A stretch of DNA of 64,000 nucleotides from an uncultured Bacteroidales bacterium. GTDB lineage: Bacteria; Bacteroidota; Bacteroidia; Bacteroidales; Bacteroidaceae. Location of the stretch: the NCBI GenBank assembly GCA_902800305.1, contig CADCDP010000028.1, positions 50,696 through 114,695 on the forward strand. The letters are read 5' to 3'. A program made the position numbers and the translations under genes. This document shows, piece by piece, positions 33,323 to 41,785 of this stretch. Numbering within the stretch: position 1 is the stretch's first letter; each line of letters starts with the position of its first letter. A model generated the notes under the pieces. The model was not told the origin of the DNA. It ran no database searches and saw only the letters and a list, made by a program, of their open reading frames with translations.

Positions 33323-33964
33323 TCATACCCACTTTTGGCCGATGTCCCAATGCTCCGCACACTGCACCAGCGTCTTTTCCATAGGAAGATTAAACTCCTC
33401 CACAATCAAGTCCACCACTTCTGGATTCTCGTGTACCCACTGCCCTACGGCAATGATGTACTGGTCTTCCGATGGCGAGTAGAAAATACGACCACGTGGT
33501 TTGTCTTCGTAGGCACCCACGTATGGGCCTGTGCCATCCCCGTGGTACTTCTGCTTTCGGAAGCCCTTCTTCCACACGTCTTCATGCATCTCTGTACACG
33601 TAATCAAACCGCCTCGCGCATTCGTCGTGGTGAAGTCGGACACCTTGCGAGTGACCACACCGAATAACTCCTTCTTGGCACGATTGTACCAAAAGATGCC
33701 CACCTTTGGCTCATCGTCCTTACCACGGTTGGCCGCCATCGTCTGCATGGCCTCCTGATATTGATCGGCTGAAAAATCCTGCACACGTATCCCTTTGTGG
33801 ACAGCCACAGGTGGAGCCGTCATCTGCTGTTCGGTCGAAGGACTGGGCACAATCTCGATGTCCAGAATCTTTTTAATAGACCTTTGGACAGATTCCTTGA
33901 GCGTTTCCTCGATAGACTCCTGCACGATTTGCTGGAGCTGTTCTTCAGTGAGTGTATAAGTCAT
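33323..33964 (-). CDS. Conserved hypothetical protein with N-terminal coiled coil
   Basis: This 213-aa protein has no signal peptide. An N-terminal helix of Glu/Gln/Lys (about residues 5-35, EEQLQQIVQESIEETLKESV) precedes a Pro/Thr-rich linker and a C-terminal domain of about 125 aa. The latter carries the motifs KVGIFWYNRAKKELFGVV, CTEMHEDVW, PRGRIFYSPSEDQYIIAVGQW, EEFNLP and EHWDIGQKW, which I have the impression recur in small Bacteroidales proteins, but I know no function. It lies between GH31 and GH2, 17 to 32 nt from each, so it is in their operon despite being cytosolic. Confidence 0.7.
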   Translation of the reverse strand: MTYTLTEEQLQQIVQESIEETLKESVQRSIKKILDIEIVPSPSTEQQMTAPPVAVHKGIRVQDFSADQYQEAMQTMAANRGKDDEPKVGIFWYNRAKKELFGVVTRKVSDFTTTNARGGLITCTEMHEDVWKKGFRKQKYHGDGTGPYVGAYEDKPRGRIFYSPSEDQYIIAVGQWVHENPEVVDLIVEEFNLPMEKTLVQCAEHWDIGQKWV

Positions 33965-33996
33965 AGCTTTTTTGAATAGTCGTTCTTTTCTCTCCT

Positions 33997-36900
33997 TTAC
34001 AGCTTCACCTCCACCTTCTTTCCGCTGTACTTCACGGTCTGTCCTGCGGCTTCGGGGTCGTAGCCCTGAGCGTTGGCGGCAGAGACGGGCACAACGGTGA
34101 AGGTGCGCTCCTTCAACATGCCGGGGAAGTCGCCCTCGCGGTCGCCAATGGTGAGCGTGTGGGTGGCATCGTCGTAGGTGAAGGGGATGCGGGCGAAGCG
34201 GCCTGCCTCGTAGCCGTAGTTGGTGCCCTCGTCTTCGTAGAGGGTGAACTGGCCGTTGCTGCCTTCATAGACATAGAGGCGGATGTTGTCGGGCTTGTGC
34301 TGCTGGGTATATTCGATGGCAGGGCCGAACGGAATGATGCTACCAGCACGGACAAAGAGCGGAATGTGGTCGTAGGGGGCTGGCACGGTCTTGGCCTCGC
34401 CACCTTCAGAGGCGACCTGACCCGTGAAGAAGTCATACCAGAGGTTGTCCTTCGGGAAATAGACCTCACGTTGGCGTGCTCCGTACTGATAGACGGGGTT
34501 GACCATGATGGCAGGGCCAAACATGAACTGGTAGCCGATGTTGCGCACGGCCTTGTCCTGACCGAAGTCCATGACGAGGGGGCGCATGATGGTGTAGTCG
34601 TTGAAATGCACGTCGGCAGCCAGCGAGTAGATGTACGGCATGAGTCGGTAGCGCAGCTCCAGACAAGCCTTGATGACGTTGTAGGCAGGATGTCCCTCGG
34701 GAGCGATGTTCCACGGTTCGCGGAAGGGGAACTGTCCGTGCGAACGGTAGATGGGGGCGAACATACCCACCTGGTGCCAACGGGCGTTCAACTCACGCCA
34801 GTCGCGCAAGTCGTTGTTCTCGATGCCCTGCTGGTCGTAGAGGCTCTGGGCAGCGGCATAACGTTTTTCCACGGAGAAACCGCCAATGTCCTGGCTCCAA
34901 TAGGGCACACCCGAGATGGAGAAATTCAACCCAGCCGTAATCTGTGCCTTGAGGTCTTCCCAACGAGTGCCGATGTCGCCCGACCATGTGGCGGTGGAGT
35001 AACGCTGTTCGGCAGCGAAACCGTTGCGAGTCAGGAGGAAGACACGGTTGTTGTTGGGCGAGAACTGGTTGCCGAATCCGCGCTGATCCCACTTGGCAGC
35101 CTTCATCAGCGCCTGACTGTCCTTGGGGTCGATGCCCTGCTGCTCGATGGCGGTCTCGTAGGCACGCTGACCGTCGTAGATGGCCTCGGCATTCACGATG
35201 CTGTAAGCATTGAAGAACTCGTCGGAAGAGCCGTACTTCGTCGGGCCACAAAGGAGTTTGCGGTATTCGAGGTCGGTGCAGTCACGCACGTTTGGCTCGG
35301 AGGCATCCATCCACCAAGCATCCATACCGATGGTGCCCAACTTCTCGTAGAGCTGACGCCAGAAAATCAGACGTGCCTCTTCGTCGTAGGCATCGTAGAA
35401 GGCGTACTTGTAGCCTAACCAGTCGTAGAGCGAATCTTTGATGCTCTGCTGGTAAATCATGCCTCGGTCGTTCAGCTCCTTGAAGTTATCGACGGTCAGG
35501 TAGTACTTAGGCCAGCACGAAATCATGATGCGGGCGTGGTTCTGATGGATGGTGTCAATCATGCCGGCAGGGTCGGAGAAGCGTTCGGGGTCGAACTCGA
35601 AGGCTCCCCACGAGTCTGCCACCCAGTAGTTCCAGTCCATCACGATGTTGTCGATGGGCAGGTGACGCTCGCGGAAACCAGCCAGCGCGTCGAGTATCTC
35701 GCTCTGGGTCTTGTAGCGTTCGCGGCTCTGCCAGTAGCCCAAGAGCCAATCGGGCATAATCTGCGCCTTGCCCGTCAGGGTGCGGTAGCCAGCAATGACC
35801 TCGTCGGCATTCTGACCTGCAATGAAGTAATAGTCGAGCTGCTGGGTCATCTCGCTCCAGAAAGAAAGCTTCTGCTGTTCGGCCTCGTCAACAGGGGCAT
35901 AGGCGCGGAGACCGCAGTAAGCCTCGCCGCCGTCGGGTGTCCATTCGAGTCGGAAAGCATATTTCTTGCCCTGCTCCAGATTCACGGCAAACTTGCGGGC
36001 ATTGGGGTTCCACGCCGTGCGCCAGATGGTCTGCTCGTTGCTTCCTGTGCCTGCCACATCCTCGGTATAGACATCTTTGCCGTCGATGAAGACACGCTGG
36101 TAGCCCGAATAGTAGTGGCTAAAGCGGTACTCACCCGTCGCCAATGGCTCGATGGTTCCTTCGTAAACCACCTTGGCATTGTCCATCGGGAACTTCGGCA
36201 GGTTCTTCGCCGACTTCAGGTTTTCGAAATAGATGGAATCTTCACGGCGCACCAAGGTCTCCTGACCAGGAGCTGTGTAGGTGCCAGTCAACGCACCTTC
36301 CACACCGTCCTTGTCAGTCAGTTTGAAGAGGCGGTGCAACTGGCTGTAGTCGGAAGGATTGCCAAAACGGCAGAGGGAATAGCTGTCGAGCAAGATGCCG
36401 TAGTTGTTGCTCGACACGATGAAGGGGATGCTCACCTTCGTGTTATACTGGAACAACTCTTCGTTCCGTCCTTTGTAGTTCCACTCGTCGGCCTGATGCT
36501 GACCGAGTCCGTAGAAGGCTTCGTCGTCGGGGCTTTCGAACACCTGACGAATCGACCAACCCTTGTAGGTCTCGTCCTTGCCATCGGCATGGGTCTGGGT
36601 GCATTGGTAGGGAGTGAACGTCTTGCCACCACCATTCTGTTCATGTACGATGAGGTTGCCCTCTGCATCGGTAAACCACACTTCGCCCGTCGAGGCCAAG
36701 ACATTGGCTTTCACCGACGACGTGCTCACGGTGATGGTGTCGCCCTGCTCCGTCACCTCGTAGGGGGTCTTTCCCTCTTGGTCAACGACAATCAGGCTCT
36801 GAGGGTCGGCGAACTTCTTCTCAGCCGTAGCCGACACGTGGATGATGTTCTCACCCACCACCTGCAAACGCACCAACCGTGGAGCCGTGGCCACACTGTC

Positions 36901-37011
36901 GGCCTGACGCACATGCACGATAATTCCTTGTTCTGTCTTTTCATAGACACCGCCGCCACAGGCAGCCAACAAAAGTCCCGCTAACGAAAGGGACAAAAGA
37001 TTTCTCTTCAT
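33997..37011 (-). CDS. Glycoside hydrolase family 31 protein (alpha-xylosidase/alpha-glucosidase-like)
   Basis: This 1004-aa lipoprotein has a signal with lipobox LLAAC followed by GGG. The latter usually means export to the outer membrane surface in Bacteroidetes. GH31 features: catalytic nucleophile Asp in GMDAWWMDASEPNV and acid/base Asp in TWSGDIGTRWEDL. An inserted PA14-like segment (about residues 260-370, SGYQRVFIDGKDVYTEDVAG) resembles that of xyloglucan alpha-xylosidases. A DUF5110-type C-terminal domain ends it. Activity on xyloglucan or starch-like alpha-glycans is likely. It starts 29 nt after the nucleotidyltransferase, so it may be transcribed with the polysaccharide operon. Confidence 0.9.
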   Translation of the reverse strand: MKRNLLSLSLAGLLLAACGGGVYEKTEQGIIVHVRQADSVATAPRLVRLQVVGENIIHVSATAEKKFADPQSLIVVDQEGKTPYEVTEQGDTITVSTSSVKANVLASTGEVWFTDAEGNLIVHEQNGGGKTFTPYQCTQTHADGKDETYKGWSIRQVFESPDDEAFYGLGQHQADEWNYKGRNEELFQYNTKVSIPFIVSSNNYGILLDSYSLCRFGNPSDYSQLHRLFKLTDKDGVEGALTGTYTAPGQETLVRREDSIYFENLKSAKNLPKFPMDNAKVVYEGTIEPLATGEYRFSHYYSGYQRVFIDGKDVYTEDVAGTGSNEQTIWRTAWNPNARKFAVNLEQGKKYAFRLEWTPDGGEAYCGLRAYAPVDEAEQQKLSFWSEMTQQLDYYFIAGQNADEVIAGYRTLTGKAQIMPDWLLGYWQSRERYKTQSEILDALAGFRERHLPIDNIVMDWNYWVADSWGAFEFDPERFSDPAGMIDTIHQNHARIMISCWPKYYLTVDNFKELNDRGMIYQQSIKDSLYDWLGYKYAFYDAYDEEARLIFWRQLYEKLGTIGMDAWWMDASEPNVRDCTDLEYRKLLCGPTKYGSSDEFFNAYSIVNAEAIYDGQRAYETAIEQQGIDPKDSQALMKAAKWDQRGFGNQFSPNNNRVFLLTRNGFAAEQRYSTATWSGDIGTRWEDLKAQITAGLNFSISGVPYWSQDIGGFSVEKRYAAAQSLYDQQGIENNDLRDWRELNARWHQVGMFAPIYRSHGQFPFREPWNIAPEGHPAYNVIKACLELRYRLMPYIYSLAADVHFNDYTIMRPLVMDFGQDKAVRNIGYQFMFGPAIMVNPVYQYGARQREVYFPKDNLWYDFFTGQVASEGGEAKTVPAPYDHIPLFVRAGSIIPFGPAIEYTQQHKPDNIRLYVYEGSNGQFTLYEDEGTNYGYEAGRFARIPFTYDDATHTLTIGDREGDFPGMLKERTFTVVPVSAANAQGYDPEAAGQTVKYSGKKVEVKL

Positions 37012-37040
37012 AAAAATAATAGGTATTTAAGTTAGTGAAT

Positions 37041-38123
37041 TTATGTTCCTGCATATCCTATTCCATACCGCCACAGACGGAAGGTGCGCCATGCCCAATG
37101 GAAGAACCGATAGCATGGCTCGAAAAAGACTTCTTCTGGATAGGAAGTGAGAAAAAGCATGTTGTGCAACTGCTTCTGCACACTATGCTTGAGCGTACCC
37201 TCGGGAGCCTTCGCCCCGAAACGGGTGTCGTAGTGTCCGAAGTTGCCAGCCACCATAATCTCCGAGAGAAGGAACTCTCCGCCCTTCTGTCTGGCAGGAC
37301 ACAAAAGATACTTTTCATCCGTATGACACACCTTCTGAAGTGCCCACATGACAGCACCAGCGAATTTCTTCATCCCCAAGCGACAAATCAACTGCCATAA
37401 CTCCGCCCGCTTCGACGCTGACAGGGAGGACTGCTCGTAGGCTTGCAGCACAAAATGGTAGTCGATGAGCTGCCGCAAGCCAATGCCTTCCAGAAAGAGA
37501 TGCCTATAAATGTGGAGGAGCTGGTAAACAACATTAAACTCCAGCGTCGGCACCGGGAACTGATTCTTCCCGATGGACTGAATGTTGTTTACCTGCTCCT
37601 TGGCTTGTTCTTCAAACCACCGATGCAACACCCTGTTCCGAAAGGGAGAGTTGAGGTAAGTAGGTCGGTAATGCACCTCCTGTCCGGGCCGGATGGCATC
37701 GCAGTATTCTATCACCGACCGCACATCCAAGCCCTTTCCGTCCCTCACCCACAAGTCGATGTCGCCAGGATTGCGCATCGCCCTCAATTGCTCCGGATAA
37801 TAAGGCAGGTTGCTCTGCCCCTTCAAGACACAGACCCAGAAATCGTCTTGCTGGAAACGTCGGCACAACGCCTCACAACGCTTGTTCAGGTCGTTGTTCT
37901 TATCCTCCAGCTTCTGGGCCGCCTTGTTCCACTTCAGCACCAGCGAACGGTCAGGCCATTGTTCGGACGGCAGACGCTGCATCCCCACAAACCCGATGCC
38001 CACCAACACCTGTTTCTTCACCATCTGATACAGCTCATTCCACTCCGCCGCCGTCAACGTCCGCTCCAACGCCGTCCGACGACCCAACGCCACCTGTATC
38101 AGCTGAAAAAAGATTTCTGTCAT
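37041..38123 (-). CDS. Nucleotidyltransferase-fold protein of surface-polysaccharide locus
   Basis: This 360-aa protein resembles the uncharacterised nucleotidyltransferase family (NTP_transf_5). The candidate active site is VCVLKGQSNLPYYPEQLRAMRNPGDIDLWV, with the conserved KG and GDIDLWV. A C-terminal helical region includes a HIYRHLFLEGIGLRQLIDY motif typical of the family. The start at 38123 overlaps the preceding GT4 gene by 4 nt (ATGA); an upstream TTG is rejected. Such proteins are often found in polysaccharide or radical-SAM gene clusters; the substrate is unknown. Confidence 0.8.
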   Translation of the reverse strand: MTEIFFQLIQVALGRRTALERTLTAAEWNELYQMVKKQVLVGIGFVGMQRLPSEQWPDRSLVLKWNKAAQKLEDKNNDLNKRCEALCRRFQQDDFWVCVLKGQSNLPYYPEQLRAMRNPGDIDLWVRDGKGLDVRSVIEYCDAIRPGQEVHYRPTYLNSPFRNRVLHRWFEEQAKEQVNNIQSIGKNQFPVPTLEFNVVYQLLHIYRHLFLEGIGLRQLIDYHFVLQAYEQSSLSASKRAELWQLICRLGMKKFAGAVMWALQKVCHTDEKYLLCPARQKGGEFLLSEIMVAGNFGHYDTRFGAKAPEGTLKHSVQKQLHNMLFLTSYPEEVFFEPCYRFFHWAWRTFRLWRYGIGYAGT

Positions 38124-39223
38124 CGTAAAGACTCGTACACCTCTGCAACTTGTCGGGCGATGCAATCCCAATCGTAGGGAGTCAAGTCGTAATCCACACG
38201 CACTGATTTCCCTTTGTTAATCCACTTTTCGATGCCATCGGCCAAAGCTCTGACATCGCCACACTTGAAATAACAATCCTGAGGCAACTTCACTTCCAGA
38301 TTGGGCGCAATATCGGACACGACCACAGGAAGACTGTAGCTCATGGCCTCCAGCAATGCGATGGGCAAACCTTCATGGCTGGACGGCAAACAATAGCAAC
38401 AACAGTTGGTCAGCAACGAATGGAGACGACGACCCTTCACAAAGCCTGTCAGCACCACGCCCGATTTGCGGGCTTTCTCTTTCAACTTATGGCTATATCG
38501 ATCGTCGAAGTCGCTGTCACCCGCAATGACCAACTTGAAATTGGCAGGAATCCTGTTTTCCTCCTTCAACAGATTGAATGCCTCAATCAAATGGTGGAGG
38601 TTCTTTTCCGGCACAATGCGACTCATGCCCAAGACATAGCGATTCTGCTTGATGCCTAACGCCTTGAAATACTCATGGTCGAAACAGTATTCAGGAGGTT
38701 GCACTCCATTATAGATAAGTGACACATCCTTCACACGCCCATACTTACAAGCGATGATGTTGCGAATCTCTTCGCTAATCACAATCATGCGGTCGGCATA
38801 TTTGGCTGCAAAGTATTCGCCTAACTGCAATATTCGCTTTGCAAGCCAGCCCCATTTCTCTCTCATGTAGTCGGGGCCATGATGGGTGAAGACAACCTTC
38901 TGCCCATTCCATTTACCATAAGGAATCACCAAGGCTGGCCCGATGGAGTGTACGTGCACCACATCGGCTCCGATTTTTTTGGCATAACGGAATGCCTTGA
39001 TGGTATGGATAATCGCTTCGAACGATTTGTGCTTGGGCGCAGGAATGTCCACCAATTTTACACCATGCCAATCGTTCAGCGCATCATGCACATAGGCCGA
39101 ACGACGTATCACCGTAATGTCATACCCAAGCTCTACCAAACGGGGAAACAGTTCCTCGCAATGTGTCTCCACACCACCCATTACATCTGGGATTCCTCGA
39201 GTACCTGTTACTACAATTTTCAC
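38120..39223 (-). CDS. Glycosyltransferase family 4 protein
   Basis: This 367-aa GT-B enzyme starts with RGIPDVMGGVETHCEEL, as in DUF1972-type rhamnosyltransferase-like GT4 proteins. The EX7E motif is in SSHEGLPIALLEAMSYSLP. It probably adds a sugar to the lipid-linked repeat unit on the cytoplasmic side. It follows the radical SAM gene by 29 nt and overlaps the nucleotidyltransferase gene by 4 nt. Confidence 0.9.
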   Translation of the reverse strand: MKIVVTGTRGIPDVMGGVETHCEELFPRLVELGYDITVIRRSAYVHDALNDWHGVKLVDIPAPKHKSFEAIIHTIKAFRYAKKIGADVVHVHSIGPALVIPYGKWNGQKVVFTHHGPDYMREKWGWLAKRILQLGEYFAAKYADRMIVISEEIRNIIACKYGRVKDVSLIYNGVQPPEYCFDHEYFKALGIKQNRYVLGMSRIVPEKNLHHLIEAFNLLKEENRIPANFKLVIAGDSDFDDRYSHKLKEKARKSGVVLTGFVKGRRLHSLLTNCCCYCLPSSHEGLPIALLEAMSYSLPVVVSDIAPNLEVKLPQDCYFKCGDVRALADGIEKWINKGKSVRVDYDLTPYDWDCIARQVAEVYESLR

Positions 39224-39252
39224 CTTTCTTGCTTTATTATAAATAATGTATA

Positions 39253-40464
39253 TTAGTTCATATCTATCTGCTTGTCGGTCTCAGCCTTCGTGGCCTCATA
39301 GCCCTGACCCGCCACGTCGGCGTTCACGATGTCCTCGCCACGTCGGCCCTCTAACGCTTTCTTGGAGTCTTCGCTCAGACCCGAGTTAATCACGGCATTC
39401 AGATCGCAGGTACTACGCTTGTCCAGCTCTTCCTTCGTCACACGATCGTCACGGTAGTCGCAACAAATGGGCAATTCATACATGGAGTATTTTCCTCCGA
39501 GCATGGACTTCAACTTGTGCTTGGCCACCCAAAGCATTGGCGTGGCGATGTATTTGTGCATGGCAGGACTCGCACTGCCTATCATCCAGCAGTTGCGGTC
39601 GCAGCAACGCACCTTGCGACGCACTTTTTCTGCCTCGGGCGACGACCACAGCTCGTCCCAAGTCTGACGGTTCAGGTTGCCCATCACCTCCTTGTCCTTC
39701 GTGCCGTTGCAAGGCATCACGTCGCCGTAGGGGTCGATGAAGAAGGTGTCGAAACTCATGTCGCAGGGCAAGAGGCGTTTCTGCCCGTAGATGTAGTTGA
39801 TAAGTCCGTGGTTGAAGTAGGCACGGAACCACTTCTTGGGCGAGTTCGACTTCAGCAGCTCGTTCACCAGATTCTCGAAATTCTTTGCCACCATGGGGCG
39901 GTCGTGGATGATGTTCTTCGCCTCGACAAAATAGAAGGAATTGTGCAACGTGGCGGTCGCAAACTCCATGCCCATCTCGTCACTAATTTTATATAAAGGC
40001 ACAAGGTCGGGTGCGTTCTTGTCCTGCACCGTCATGCCGAAACCCACGTCCTTCATGCCCATCTCGCGCAGCTTCTTCAAGGTCGTGTAGCCACGCTGAT
40101 AGCCATCGTTCAAGCCACGAATCTCATTGTTTGTCTTTTCCAATCCCTCGATGGAAATGCGGATGCCCACCTGGGGAAATTCCTTGCAAAGGTCAATGAT
40201 GCGGTCGGTGAAGAATCCGTTTGTCGAAATGACGATGCGGTCGGACAACTTGTAAAGCTCGCGCACCACCTCCTTCAGATCGGTGCGGATGAAAGGCTCG
40301 CCACCCGTCACGTTCGTAAAATACATACGAGGCAACTTCTTGATAGTCTCTATCGAAATCTCCTCCTCTGCCTTCGACGGTGCCTTGTACCGATTGCACA
40401 TCGAGCAACGCGCGTTGCATCGATAGGTCACAATCACCGTCCCATTCAGTTTCTTTTCTGCCAT
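39253..40464 (-). CDS. Radical SAM protein with SPASM-like C-terminal cysteines
   Basis: This 403-aa protein has the radical SAM motif CNARCSMC (Cys16, Cys20, Cys23) that holds the [4Fe-4S] cluster, plus GGEP (about residues 53-56). More cysteines in the second half (MPCNG, RCCDRNCW, and CCDYRDD) suggest auxiliary cluster binding as in SPASM/twitch proteins. The gene is G+C-richer than the neighbouring glycosyltransferases. No precursor peptide is near. In this operon it may modify a sugar, lipid carrier or protein. It begins just after the GT4 gene, 8 nt apart. Confidence 0.88.
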   Translation of the reverse strand: MAEKKLNGTVIVTYRCNARCSMCNRYKAPSKAEEEISIETIKKLPRMYFTNVTGGEPFIRTDLKEVVRELYKLSDRIVISTNGFFTDRIIDLCKEFPQVGIRISIEGLEKTNNEIRGLNDGYQRGYTTLKKLREMGMKDVGFGMTVQDKNAPDLVPLYKISDEMGMEFATATLHNSFYFVEAKNIIHDRPMVAKNFENLVNELLKSNSPKKWFRAYFNHGLINYIYGQKRLLPCDMSFDTFFIDPYGDVMPCNGTKDKEVMGNLNRQTWDELWSSPEAEKVRRKVRCCDRNCWMIGSASPAMHKYIATPMLWVAKHKLKSMLGGKYSMYELPICCDYRDDRVTKEELDKRSTCDLNAVINSGLSEDSKKALEGRRGEDIVNADVAGQGYEATKAETDKQIDMN

Positions 40465-40471
40465 TTATTTA

Positions 40472-41638
40472 CTATTTACCTTTTCTTTTATAATATTCTA
40501 TCAACTGTTTATAATAAGTCTCACTTGAATACCGCTCCTGAGCACGATAGGCAATCGAAGAGTAATCCCATTTAGTTCTCCACATCGTTTGAATCTTATT
40601 ATTCAGATCATTCTGGTTACGACTCTCAAAAGTCATACCAGTTATGCCCTCTTCTATTATTTCTGGGATACCTCCTATTCTTGCTGCAAGTACAGGAGTC
40701 CCAAGGCACATTGCCTCTAAATTAACAAGCCCTAATACTTCATACCATTCAGAAGGTGTTATCGAAAATTTAGCTCTTCCTAATAATGGTTTTATTTCAT
40801 CCCATTGTTTGAAACCAACAAACTCAATATTCGATTTTGCCAATGCCTTCAGTTCTTTCTCTAAAGGACCACTACCTATTATTACAAGTTTATAAGGTAA
40901 TTTATTCGCAACCTCTACCAACGTCTTCACTCCCTTTTCATGGCTTAATCTTCCAATAAAGCAATAATAGTCATCCTTCTCGTATGAATCACGCTTACAT
41001 TTCTCCACATCAATAAAATTGCAAAGAGGTTTCAACTTATTTTTTTCGAATCCTCCCTGCATCATCTTGTCAGCCATAAACTGACTGGGACAGATAAACA
41101 AATCTGTAGCAGTTTCCATTCTTTGCCTATGCCATTTTTTTGCTTCATAATAAGCTATGACACTTGCTATTTTCGAATTCTTCATGCACGAATGTTCCAG
41201 TACTTTATGTTTATCGTAGAAACAATCCTCGCATATCGTCTTGCCATTCTGAAGACAGTCGTATCTAGGACACAAAAGTTTATAGTCATGCAGTGTCCAA
41301 ACAACCCTTTTCCCCCGACTATGGGCTATCTCAGCTATAATGGGTGATAGTTGTGTATGAATATTGTTCAAATGCACAATATCAGGTTGAAAATCATCAA
41401 GCAGTTCAGAAAACTTTTCTTTAACTTCTTTTACTCCGAAAGGTCTAGTAAAGGCTTTCAATATTGTCATCTGGCTTGGCCAATATCTACTCCACTCGGA
41501 TGGAAGATTTTTAGAATATTGCATAGCAAACACCGCCACCTCATGCTCGTGATTCTTTAGCAATCGCTCCAAATTCAACATGTAGATGCAATCACCGCCA
41601 CGAGGATAATAGAATTTGTTAACCAGAAGGATTCTCAT
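40472..41638 (-). CDS. Glycosyltransferase family 4 protein
   Basis: This 388-aa GT4 enzyme starts at the ATG at 41638 (MRILLVNKFYYPRGGD). The EX7E-type motif is in EWYEVLGLVNLEAMCLGTP. A Cys-rich stretch near residue 130 (CPRYDCLQNGKTICEDCFYD) resembles a metal-binding insert found in some GT4s. A longer frame would start at a TTG that is part of the TATCTTTG promoter element. The gene is A+T-rich compared with the following radical SAM gene. It heads a four-gene set (GT4, radical SAM, GT4, nucleotidyltransferase). Confidence 0.9.
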   Translation of the reverse strand: MRILLVNKFYYPRGGDCIYMLNLERLLKNHEHEVAVFAMQYSKNLPSEWSRYWPSQMTILKAFTRPFGVKEVKEKFSELLDDFQPDIVHLNNIHTQLSPIIAEIAHSRGKRVVWTLHDYKLLCPRYDCLQNGKTICEDCFYDKHKVLEHSCMKNSKIASVIAYYEAKKWHRQRMETATDLFICPSQFMADKMMQGGFEKNKLKPLCNFIDVEKCKRDSYEKDDYYCFIGRLSHEKGVKTLVEVANKLPYKLVIIGSGPLEKELKALAKSNIEFVGFKQWDEIKPLLGRAKFSITPSEWYEVLGLVNLEAMCLGTPVLAARIGGIPEIIEEGITGMTFESRNQNDLNNKIQTMWRTKWDYSSIAYRAQERYSSETYYKQLIEYYKRKGK

Positions 41639-41650
41639 TCTTTCACTTTG

Positions 41651-41682
41651 CAAAGATAATACATTTTTTTCAAAAAACCAAA
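41651..41682 (-). promoter_or_regulatory. Internal promoter of the polysaccharide locus
   Basis: On the minus strand TTTG (41682-41679), 20 nt, then TATCTTTG (41658-41651) match the consensus well. Predicted start near 41645, so the message would have only about 7 leader bases before the ATG at 41638. Confidence 0.75.
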
Positions 41683-41785
41683 TTTATTCATTCACCCACG
41701 TCGTCCATCATAATCCCCTAAACTCAACAAAAATCCTTAATAAGTCTAATAATCTTATCCAACATGAACCCTTTTTATCTATCAC

